DNA of 27,311 bases from Isotricha intestinalis (Eukaryota; Ciliophora; Litostomatea; Vestibuliferida; Isotrichidae), in NCBI GenBank assembly GCA_023807065.1, contig JAJJLU010003852.1, positions 1 to 27,311 of the forward strand, in the 5' to 3' direction. The notes under the pieces are model-generated. The model was not told the origin of the DNA, did not search any database, and saw nothing but the letters and a program-made list of their open reading frames with translations. Position numbers and translations under genes: made by a program. Of this stretch, positions 9,380-17,038 are shown in pieces (the first letter of the stretch is position 1; each line of letters opens with the position of its first letter).

Positions 9380-10213
9380 ATGAGAGTTCAAATATTATAT
9401 CTTTTAATAATTTTTTCTTTTTCAAATTGTGCCATTGTCTTATCTGGATTACAAAATGGAGAATGTACAAGTTCAACATATACATTTGAAATAAAAGCCA
9501 AAGATGAAGATGCCGCTGTTAATGAAAATCTTCAAATAGCATTAACTTTTTCTTCTCCATCAGCTGAGACACAAGCTACATGTACGAATCCAGCTACAAA
9601 TCAAAATACTGATTTTGTTTTTACATGTACAATTAACCCTGCCTCAATTGATAATAAAGCTGTTACAATTGACTCAGTAGAATTAGGTGCTAATCCTTTG
9701 GATATGGATAAATCAGGATCCTTTTCTATTGCTGGTGTCACTTGCCCAGCAAAACAAGTTGTAGATCCAAATGCAGGAGGGGGAGAACAATCAGAAGAAA
9801 AAAATACATTAGCAATTACAGGAAAAACAGAAGGAAGCTGTACTGATAAAGTTTATACTTTCACAGTTACAGGAACTGTAACAAAAAAAACAACATCAGT
9901 AACGACATGGACACCAACTTTCAGTGCTCCAACTAATCCAACTGTGACTTGTTCTATGCCTGTAGTTTCTGCAGATGGAGGAACTGGAACTATCACTTGT
10001 AAAATAACTAGTGCTTTAACTAATTCTGCCATTACTTTAACTAAATTAGTTGCAACAGGATTTAATGCTGTAAATTTAAGTGGTAGTGAGAGTAGTATTG
10101 CCACTGGGAAAACTTGTGAAGGTACTACTACTAATGATGATACTCCCACAAGTGGAACTAAATTTATTACTTCTAATACAATTTTATTCTGTATTTTATT
10201 CTTCATTTTTTAA
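9380..10213 (+). CDS. Secreted two-module cysteine-patterned surface protein, probably GPI-anchored
   Basis: The 277-residue protein begins with a signal peptide (MRVQILYLLIIFSFSNCA, cleavage likely near residue 18). It ends with a hydrophobic tail (ILFCILFFIF) straight after a Thr/Ser/Gly stretch and without basic residues, which is the layout of a GPI-anchor signal. The mature part is Thr/Ser/Ala-rich and made of two modules. Module 1 has Cys29, 68, 83, 122; module 2 has Cys154, 191, 207, 246. Spacings are 39-15-39 and 37-16-39. Both open with G-x-C-T-x-YTF-type sequence and share a (F/I)TC(T/K)I core. An acidic Gly/Glu linker joins them. Ciliate surface antigens share the signal/Cys/GPI plan, but I do not recognise this family. 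Base composition is less A+T-rich than its neighbours, reflecting Ala/Thr/Gly/Pro codons. The gene sits isolated between long non-coding flanks. Role: cell-surface coat or adhesion, inferred. Confidence 0.85.
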   Translation: MRVQILYLLIIFSFSNCAIVLSGLQNGECTSSTYTFEIKAKDEDAAVNENLQIALTFSSPSAETQATCTNPATNQNTDFVFTCTINPASIDNKAVTIDSVELGANPLDMDKSGSFSIAGVTCPAKQVVDPNAGGGEQSEEKNTLAITGKTEGSCTDKVYTFTVTGTVTKKTTSVTTWTPTFSAPTNPTVTCSMPVVSADGGTGTITCKITSALTNSAITLTKLVATGFNAVNLSGSESSIATGKTCEGTTTNDDTPTSGTKFITSNTILFCILFFIF

Positions 10214-10560
10214 ATTATAACATTTTATTAATTATTTTCTTAACCAAATTTGTACTGAAAAAAAGGAAATATTATTTTTGTTATAGAAATCAAATTAAAT
10301 TTATAATGAAATTATTAGTAATATTAATAATTATATTGATGAAAAAATATAAAAAATAATAATTAAAATATTGATGATACTTAAAAGTATATTAAAAGAA
10401 TTAAGTACAATATTTATTTATGATGGTGATAAAATAAAAAAAAAATAAAGACAAATTTATTTGATATTCTTGAAAAAAATATATCAATTAAGATAAAATA
10501 AATAAATTATTAATATATAACAAATTTAATTATGAATTATAATATTGAATTTAAATAAAA
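10214..10560. other. Intergenic region, no gene seen
   Basis: The 347 bp between the surface-protein gene and the next gene are almost only A and T with stops in all frames. I see no RNA gene or ordered repeat. The last bases before the next ATG are A-rich, as in front of most genes here. Confidence 0.6.
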
Positions 10561-11253
10561 ATGTCTTATGTTCCTTCATTTATGGATAGTGAAGAATCAT
10601 CTAAATTATCACACGAAAAAGTTGGAACATTAAATAATTTAACGGCTTTGAAAAATAAAAGAGAAGTAATGAAATATAAAGTAACTCCTTTTAAAAATAA
10701 AACAAATGAAAAAATAAAGAATGGATATGAAAAAATAATGAATGATATTAACAATTTAACAAATCCAAATTTTATAGCTAATTTTGAAAAAAATACAATA
10801 AATCAATCATTTACTCAATTAAAAAATGCAATTGTTAATTCCAAAGAAGTAAATTCTGATTCAAAAAAATTTTTTTCAAATTTAAATTTTGATCAATATA
10901 ATCAAAAAGGTATTGATGTTCAAATACATATTTCGAAATGTAAAGATTTTCTTTTAAATTATTTAAAAATTACTGATACTTTAAAAAATCAAAATAATTC
11001 AAAATCAAATACTGATTTTTTCATTAAATTTATTTTTGATGATCAACCTAAATATAATAAAACTTTCCAATTTAAAAGTAAAGATGAGTTAAATAAGATT
11101 AAAGTAATTATATTATTAAATTATAATCAAATTTCTAATCCTGGTTTTTATTTAAGTGATGGAAAAGAAATTGATTTTAATAAAGAAAAAGATTTATTGA
11201 TTGGAGATTATTTCAAAGGAAAATTGTTGGAAGTTCATATTAGAAGTAAATAA
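10561..11253 (+). CDS. Hypothetical protein, 230 aa
   Basis: I do not recognise this protein. The ATG is preceded by AAAA and the frame runs to TAA. The N-terminal third is polar and basic (KNKREVMKYKVTPFKNKTNE) and the centre is helical with Asn/Lys-rich stretches. The last 80 or so residues look folded, with alternating hydrophobic positions (FIKFIFDD, KVIILLNYNQ, GFYLSDGKEIDF, LLEVHI). The ending, a strand after a GxYF turn, is reminiscent of a beta-grasp (ubiquitin-like) fold, but this is weak. No signal peptide, membrane segment or zinc-binding cysteines are seen. Together with its length and A-rich start context, the compact C-terminal block argues for a real gene. It converges with the Vps2/CHMP2 gene across 132 bp. 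Confidence 0.75.
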   Translation: MSYVPSFMDSEESSKLSHEKVGTLNNLTALKNKREVMKYKVTPFKNKTNEKIKNGYEKIMNDINNLTNPNFIANFEKNTINQSFTQLKNAIVNSKEVNSDSKKFFSNLNFDQYNQKGIDVQIHISKCKDFLLNYLKITDTLKNQNNSKSNTDFFIKFIFDDQPKYNKTFQFKSKDELNKIKVIILLNYNQISNPGFYLSDGKEIDFNKEKDLLIGDYFKGKLLEVHIRSK

Positions 11254-11385
11254 TCATTTAAAAATATTATAAAAAATATTGAAAAATAGATTTAAATAGA
11301 TGAAAATTAAAAAATTTTAAAAAAAAACGAAATTTTTTTAATAAACAAATCTCAATTTCTATTATAAAATAATTTCCTAAATTTT

Positions 11386-12036
11386 TTATTTCTGAAGTGA
11401 CTTTAACATTTCATCTAAAGAATCACCTCCTTCTGGTACAGCATTTTTTTGATTTTCAGCTTGAGGTTGATTAAGTTCATTTTTATTACTTCCAGGAAGA
11501 ATATCATTAACTTCTAAACCAACTTCACTTAAAACTTGTTTATAAAGAGCTTCCTGTTCTTCAGGATCATCCATACTTTCCCCAATAGAATCAAGAACAT
11601 CTTGCATCATTTCTTGTTTCATTTCTAATTTAGAATCTTCCTTCATCATAGTTTTTGCCAAATTATTTAATTTCTGAGTATCTAATTTAGAACTAACTAA
11701 AGTCATTGCTTTACCTGCTTGTTCCATTGCATCACTTAATTCATTTAATGTTGAAATTGATGCTATTCTCATTGATACTGCAGTTAATTGACCTGAAAAT
11801 TCTGTCAATTTGTTAATTTGAGTAGTCATCCTTACTATGTCACGCGCCATCATCTTTGCTCCTGAATGCTGACCTTTCAATGCCATTTTCTTTATCTCTG
11901 ACATCATCTTCTTCTTCTCTCTTTCTAATTTATTCTTCTCTCTATCTAATGAACGTTTACTACGATCTACCATACGTTTTTGATCACGAATTTGTTCTTT
12001 TACACTCTTTTCTGGTGGTAATGGTTCGTTTCCCAT
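11386..12036 (-). CDS. VPS2: ESCRT-III subunit Vps2/CHMP2
   Basis: The 216-residue length, a strongly basic N-terminal half and an acidic C-terminal half are typical of ESCRT-III Snf7 family proteins. The opening (SVKEQIRDQKRMVDRSKRSL) and the block around residues 45-75 (MALKGQHSGAKMMARDIVRM) match Vps2/CHMP2 more than Snf7 or Vps24. The C-terminus carries a MIM1-like helix, GDSLDEMLKSLQK, which in the family binds the MIT domain of Vps4; here Met stands where MIM1 usually has Arg. Vps2 with Vps24 caps Snf7 filaments and recruits Vps4 to drive membrane scission at endosomes and in cytokinesis. The sequence is less A+T-extreme than its neighbours, as often in conserved, well-expressed genes. 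The gene is divergent from the SAM-domain gene across 131 bp. Confidence 0.93.
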   Translation of the reverse strand: MGNEPLPPEKSVKEQIRDQKRMVDRSKRSLDREKNKLEREKKKMMSEIKKMALKGQHSGAKMMARDIVRMTTQINKLTEFSGQLTAVSMRIASISTLNELSDAMEQAGKAMTLVSSKLDTQKLNNLAKTMMKEDSKLEMKQEMMQDVLDSIGESMDDPEEQEALYKQVLSEVGLEVNDILPGSNKNELNQPQAENQKNAVPEGGDSLDEMLKSLQK

Positions 12037-12167
12037 TTTTTTTATATTTTTTTTAGATTTTATTAATTTACTTTTTTAAAGATATTATTTCCCTTTTAGT
12101 TTGGATTTTTTATTATTTTTTTTAAATTGATTATTATTATTTTTTTTTTTAATTAATTTTCATATTT

Positions 12168-13445
12168 ATGTTTAATATGATTCGGTGTTCTAGTAATAAT
12201 AATATTATTTATGATAATGAAAGTAAGATTAAAAAATTACATTCAAAAAATAAAATAAAAGAAATTATTATTCCCATATTTAAAGAAGTAAAAAGTTTTG
12301 ATAATATAAATAAAGACAAATTATTTGAAAAGAATGATAATATTCTTTTTAATAAAAGATTAAGTAATATTATACCTTCTAATAAAATACAAGAAAAAAG
12401 GATTATATTAAATAAAAAAACAAGAGAAATCGAAGAAGAAAAGAAAAATGATTGGTCTCAAATAATGGATATTATCCCTATAAATAAAACTAATAATATA
12501 ATTTTAGATAAGAAAATAGAAAATAAAAAGATTAAAAATGAAAATAATAAAAAAGAAGAAAATAAAAATAAAATAATTGTAATTAAACAAGATGAAAATA
12601 TAAATCATTTAAACAATAATAATATAATGAATAATAATAAATATAATAATAAAGAAGAAAATAAACAATTATTTGATATGAGAGAATTCTCTTTTGGAAA
12701 AAAAAATAATAATATTAAATTTAGTAAAAAAATATCAGAAGGAAATATTTGTAAATTTTCTCTAAATGAATCAATAATTGATAATATAGAAATTAATATT
12801 TTAATAAAATACTTATTTAATATAATTGGAATATCATGTGAATTAAATAAAATTTCTCCAAATATGAATTTTAATGATTTAACTTTTTTAAGTAAAAAAG
12901 ATCTTGAATGTTTAGGTTTTGGAATTATAAGTAGAAATAGATTATGTAATATTGTTAAAAATTTTTCAAAATTTATAAAAGATAAAAAAGAAAGTTTTGA
13001 TATTTCAAATAATAATAAAAATTTAAAATATTTATATGAATTTTTATCTAAGAATAAAGAAATCATTGTTGATAAAAAAAGTTATATTGAATTAGAAAAT
13101 AAATATAATGATTATTTAAATAAAAAAAAAATGTATTTAGAGAAACAATATAAAAAAAATTTTCTTTCAAAAAAAAATAAATTTAATAAATTTCCTCTTA
13201 AAAGTTTAAGTAGAAATAAATCAATGAGTGAAAATTTAGTTATTAATAATGAAAAAAATTATTTTTATACAAAAGGTTTTTCAAGTATGAAATTAATTTT
13301 AACAAATAATAATAAATCATATTTTAAATCAAAACAAAAAAAATTATATGAAACATATTCCAAATTATATAAAGAAGTAGATAAATATTTTGATAAAGAA
13401 AAAGAAAGAGTATTCTTTTCTTTAAAAAAAATAGAAAAAATATAA
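12168..13445 (+). CDS. SAM-domain protein with long disordered flanks, 425 aa
   Basis: Residues about 205-272 look like a sterile alpha motif. The block has helix-rich hydrophobic spacing and the characteristic run LTFLSKKDLECLGFGIISRNRLCNIV broken here for length: LSKKDLECLGFG, then SRNRLCNIVKNFSKF, matching the usual LTxxDLxxLGIxxxGxRxxIL. The N-terminal 200 residues are Lys/Asn/Glu-rich and low in complexity. The C-terminal 150 are basic, with possible coiled coil near 300-330. SAM domains polymerise or bind other SAM domains, RNA or lipids; no partner domain tells which applies. The ATG has T at -3. A second in-frame ATG sits at codon 4, so the exact start is uncertain by three residues. 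TRAPPC3 starts 94 bp downstream on the same strand. Confidence 0.75.
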   Translation: MFNMIRCSSNNNIIYDNESKIKKLHSKNKIKEIIIPIFKEVKSFDNINKDKLFEKNDNILFNKRLSNIIPSNKIQEKRIILNKKTREIEEEKKNDWSQIMDIIPINKTNNIILDKKIENKKIKNENNKKEENKNKIIVIKQDENINHLNNNNIMNNNKYNNKEENKQLFDMREFSFGKKNNNIKFSKKISEGNICKFSLNESIIDNIEINILIKYLFNIIGISCELNKISPNMNFNDLTFLSKKDLECLGFGIISRNRLCNIVKNFSKFIKDKKESFDISNNNKNLKYLYEFLSKNKEIIVDKKSYIELENKYNDYLNKKKMYLEKQYKKNFLSKKNKFNKFPLKSLSRNKSMSENLVINNEKNYFYTKGFSSMKLILTNNNKSYFKSKQKKLYETYSKLYKEVDKYFDKEKERVFFSLKKIEKI

Positions 13446-13539
13446 TTTTTTCAAATATAATATTCTACATTAATAAATAATATATTATTAATTAACAATA
13501 TAAATAAAAAAAATTTTGAATCAAAAAAAAAAATAAAAA

Positions 13540-14118
13540 ATGCAAAAAAAATTTAAAAACAATTTTCAATATTTAACAAGTGTAGAAACAATAAATGCGG
13601 ATTTACTTACATTAACATATGGAGCATTAATAGTAAGATTAATAAAAGATTATGAAAAACCAGAAGAAATAAATGAGCAATTAGATAAAATGGGATATAA
13701 TATAGGAATAAGATTAATCGATGATTACTTAGCAAAAAGTCACAATCCATATCCATTAAATTTTAAAGAAGCAATTGAAGTTATTTGTAGTGCTTTAGAT
13801 TATTATTTAAAAGCTGGTTGTTTACCTCCAGAACCAATTCAAAATAAAGATATTGGAAATAATTCTTCTCCAATTGAATATAATATTTCTTTTTCATTTA
13901 ATCCTTTAAATAATTATGTTGAATTACCTGAGAAATATAAAGGTTTATGGTATTCTAATATTATTTGTGGTGCTATTAGAGGTGCTTTGGAAGCTATTAA
14001 TATTAGAATTGAATGTAAATATAATCAAGATGTGTTAAGGGAAGGACATACTAAAAATGAAATTAGAATTAAATTAATTGAAATTATTGAAGAAAAATTA
14101 GCTGAGGAAGAACAATAA
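13540..14118 (+). CDS. BET3: TRAPP complex subunit 3 (Bet3/TRAPPC3)
   Basis: The protein is 192 residues, near the usual 180-190 for this family. Conserved blocks are in order: TLTYGALIVRLIKDYEKPEE, NEQLDKMGYNIGIRLIDDYL, then NPLNNYVELPEKYKGLWYSN and CGAIRGALEAINI. Bet3 is a core subunit of TRAPP, the exchange factor and tether for Rab1/Ypt1 at the Golgi. In animal and yeast Bet3 a cysteine in the loop after the IDDYLA-like helix is acylated inside a hydrophobic tunnel; here the aligned residue is Pro (AKSHNPYPLNF), so that modification is not possible at this position. The ATG has an A-rich lead. Ile codons are ATA in the first 57 residues and ATT only from residue 79 on. It converges with the SHIPPO gene, 80 bp apart. 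Confidence 0.96.
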   Translation: MQKKFKNNFQYLTSVETINADLLTLTYGALIVRLIKDYEKPEEINEQLDKMGYNIGIRLIDDYLAKSHNPYPLNFKEAIEVICSALDYYLKAGCLPPEPIQNKDIGNNSSPIEYNISFSFNPLNNYVELPEKYKGLWYSNIICGAIRGALEAINIRIECKYNQDVLREGHTKNEIRIKLIEIIEEKLAEEEQ

Positions 14119-14198
14119 GAAATTATTAATAATTAACTTATTAAATTAAAAAATATTGATTTAAAAAAATTAAATTCCAAAAAATTAATGTAAAACTT

Positions 14199-16166
14199 TT
14201 AATCAATATCTAATTCATTTAAATAAATAACATTAAATTCTTTTTTTTTCCATTTTGTAACTCTATTATTAGTCATTTCATAAGTTCCAGGTCCTAAAAT
14301 GATATTTTTATATTGTAAATTATTAAAATCTCTAGGTTCACTGGAATTAAAAGGAGGAAAAATTTGTTTTTTATCAATAGTTTTATCAATATTATATTTT
14401 CCAGGTCCAACATCATCAGAATTTTTAATAATAAAGTTATTTTTAGGTAAACTAGAATTAAAAGGAGGAATTAATTTATTAGAACTTTTTTTAATATTAT
14501 TATAATTAATAGATTTTAAAGTTTCAGGATGATAAATCCCTACAGGAGGAATTCTTATAATATCTTCAGGTAAAATATTATAAGAAGGTTTAGAAATAAT
14601 AATATTATTTTTTCTAGCTTGTTCTAAATTAGTTATTATTCCTTTAAATTTAATAGTATTACTAATTCCAGTCGCACTATATGGATTTATATATGTTCCA
14701 GGACCTGGATTTTCATTTATTTGATCCATTGGATTTGTTGATGTTAATTTATTAAATCTTGGTGTTGTTTGACCAAATTTTTCAAATTTAGAATTAAAAC
14801 TTTTTTGCTTTTTTGGTATTTGGAAATTCAATAATTTTATTTCATTTTTTTCTAAAGATTTAAATCTATTTGATGTTGCATTAAATGGATACATTTCCTT
14901 ATCTTCGTCTTCATCATATATTTTATTTTTTTGACTTATTTTAAATTTATTTTTTAATTGTTTGATTTTATTCATATCATCTTTGAAATAATAAGTAGGT
15001 GAAGGAGCTCTTTTTTTTCTTTTTTCATAAATAGTATCACAATATTTATTAGGATTAATATTATCAATATTATAATCAAATCTAGGAAGATCAGAACCAA
15101 AATTAAATTTTTTCTTATTTTTTTTAATAGGATGATTTATACTTTTAAAACTACTCCATTTATCATCTTCATAATAATAACCAGGACCAGGGAAATTTCT
15201 TTGATTTTTATTAATTAAATGTTCATCACTTCTTCCTTTAATAAAAACAGGTAAATCTTTTTCTTTAATATTATATTTAACAATATTATTATTTTCTTTG
15301 ATTTTATTATAATCAAAATTTGAAAAACCAGAAGTACTGGTTTTACTTAAACTATCAATGATTTTTTTTTGAATAATATCATTATTATTAGTATAATCAA
15401 TAATTCTATTACTTCTAAATTTACTCCATTGAGTTCCAGTTTGATTCCAAGGAACATCTAATTCATAATTTCCAGGACCAACCATATCATTTTTTTCTCC
15501 TGTGAAAGTTTTATATAAATTAGGATTTTCTTTTGGAATTAATTTTCCATTTTCTAATATATCATATCCATATGAATGATGCTTTGATGGTATAGATGAT
15601 ATATGAGTAAATTTTTCCTTCTCAAAATCTACTGTTAATGCCTTTTTTAATTTATATATATCTCTTATATTTGATGATATATTTATCATTTGATTTTCAT
15701 ATGAATTATCTTCTGTACTTTTTTTTGAAGAAAATCTCTTAGATTGAATATTAAATCCTATTAATTCTTTTTTTTTTGCTGAAAGTAATTTTTTTAATTC
15801 TTTTTTATCATTTTTATTATTTGATTTTGAATTTTTGTGATTTTTATAAAATTCACTTGTTATTGTATTTCTTAAATTATTTAATTCTATTTTTCTTTCT
15901 TTATTTAAATTTTTATATATTTTTTCCTTTGATTTAAAATTTTTCATTTTTTTTATATTTTCATCAAAATAATATGAACCAGGTCCTGGATCTGAATTTT
16001 TTGTTATTGATGTTTTCATTCTTTCTGTAAATGTTCCAAAAGGAGCAAAATTTTGTTTTATTTTTCTCTTTTCTGTCTGATTTATATATTGACCTGGTCC
16101 TATTAATTCTGTTGATGGAAGTGTTTTTGCTTTAAAAAATTTATCTTCTTTATATAAAAATGCCAT
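14199..16166 (-). CDS. SHIPPO / sperm-tail PG-rich repeat protein, 655 aa
   Basis: About nine PG-rich repeats are spread along the protein: GPGQY (23-27), DPGPGSYY (59-66), GPGNY (230-234), FPGPGYYY (325-332), a degenerate APSPTYY (387-393), NPGPGTY (486-492), a degenerate PPVGIYHP (540-547), VGPGKY (586-591) and LGPGTY (624-629). Several are followed or preceded by PPFNSS or APFGTF, the second half of the STPG unit. Between repeats the protein is basic and low in complexity. STPG/SHIPPO proteins (ODF3, STPG1, CFAP-type proteins) line microtubules, mostly in cilia and flagella, with repeats spaced to match tubulin. The presence of this gene is the best evidence in the window for a ciliated or flagellated cell. 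The start is a single ATG after an A-rich lead. A small coiled-coil gene lies 118 bp upstream on the same strand. Confidence 0.9.
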   Translation of the reverse strand: MAFLYKEDKFFKAKTLPSTELIGPGQYINQTEKRKIKQNFAPFGTFTERMKTSITKNSDPGPGSYYFDENIKKMKNFKSKEKIYKNLNKERKIELNNLRNTITSEFYKNHKNSKSNNKNDKKELKKLLSAKKKELIGFNIQSKRFSSKKSTEDNSYENQMINISSNIRDIYKLKKALTVDFEKEKFTHISSIPSKHHSYGYDILENGKLIPKENPNLYKTFTGEKNDMVGPGNYELDVPWNQTGTQWSKFRSNRIIDYTNNNDIIQKKIIDSLSKTSTSGFSNFDYNKIKENNNIVKYNIKEKDLPVFIKGRSDEHLINKNQRNFPGPGYYYEDDKWSSFKSINHPIKKNKKKFNFGSDLPRFDYNIDNINPNKYCDTIYEKRKKRAPSPTYYFKDDMNKIKQLKNKFKISQKNKIYDEDEDKEMYPFNATSNRFKSLEKNEIKLLNFQIPKKQKSFNSKFEKFGQTTPRFNKLTSTNPMDQINENPGPGTYINPYSATGISNTIKFKGIITNLEQARKNNIIISKPSYNILPEDIIRIPPVGIYHPETLKSINYNNIKKSSNKLIPPFNSSLPKNNFIIKNSDDVGPGKYNIDKTIDKKQIFPPFNSSEPRDFNNLQYKNIILGPGTYEMTNNRVTKWKKKEFNVIYLNELDID

Positions 16167-16284
16167 TTTTCAAATTTATTTTTTTTTTTTTGTTTTGTTT
16201 ATTAGTTATTTTTCAAAAATATTTATTTTTTTTTTATTTTTTTTATAGGTTAAATTTTATTTGAAATTTTATTATTTTATTTAT

Positions 16285-16788
16285 TTATTTTTGAATGTTT
16301 TCTTTTTTTATGTTATCTTCTGTTGTTGTTATTGATAATGATTTTATTGTGTCGTCATTTATATTTTCTTTTTCTCTTTTATTTAAAATTTCTTTTAGTT
16401 GTTTTATATCATTTTCAATCATTTTTATTTTTAATTTATAATTAGAAATTTCTTTTATTAATTCTCCATTTTTTTTCTTTAATAAAATATATTCTGAAGG
16501 ATTATAATCAATACTATAATGAGAAGGAGATATTTGTTTATTTGATTTATATTTTGATATATTAAATTTAATTGGACTTTTTGTTTCTTGATTTTTTTTT
16601 GTTATTATATTTGATTTTACTGTTAATGATGATGAACAACTTTTATTTTTGTAATTTTTCATTTGTCTTTGACTTACTGTTTTTTCTTTTTTTATTTTTT
16701 GTATTCTGTTACTGAGAAGATTAAAAGAATAATTATTTTTCAGTTTTAAATAATCAACACTTTGTTTTTTATTGTGAAATGATTTCAT
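16285..16788 (-). CDS. Small basic coiled-coil protein, 167 aa
   Basis: I do not recognise this protein. The first 100 residues are basic and Ser/Asn/Lys-rich. Residues about 103-145 form a probable coiled coil (LLKKKNGELIKEISNYKLKI, then MIENDIKQLKEILNKREKE). The tail is Thr/Asp/Asn-rich. There is no signal peptide or membrane segment. It lies upstream of and on the same strand as the SHIPPO gene, and is divergent from the transporter-like gene across 250 bp. A continuous 167-codon frame in DNA this A+T-rich, where stops are frequent, supports a real gene, but confidence is lower than for its neighbours. Confidence 0.65.
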   Translation of the reverse strand: MKSFHNKKQSVDYLKLKNNYSFNLLSNRIQKIKKEKTVSQRQMKNYKNKSCSSSLTVKSNIITKKNQETKSPIKFNISKYKSNKQISPSHYSIDYNPSEYILLKKKNGELIKEISNYKLKIKMIENDIKQLKEILNKREKENINDDTIKSLSITTTEDNIKKENIQK

Positions 16789-17038
16789 TTGTTTTTCTAA
16801 ATTTATTTATTTTATTCATTTAATTTTATTTTTTTGGTAGTTGAAATTATTTTTTTTCATTTATTTTTATTTTTTTGAGACCGTTGATATTTTATTTTTT
16901 TTATTATTTTATTATACTATATAGGTCATATTTTTAATCAAATATTTGTTTTTATACAATAAGATTTATTCGATAATAAATGATAAAAAATATCATATTT
17001 CCAATATAAGATAAAATAAGTTAAAAATATAAAAAAAA

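Noticed and set aside
9853..10206. 117-codon minus-strand frame opposite the surface-protein gene
   Set aside because: It is the antisense shadow of a gene with signal peptide, paired modules and GPI tail; its Val-rich translation follows from Thr/Asn codons on the other strand.
12605..13066. 153-codon minus-strand frame inside the SAM-domain gene
   Set aside because: The translation is Leu/Ile/Phe runs produced by antisense reading of Asn/Lys codons; the plus strand carries a recognisable SAM domain.
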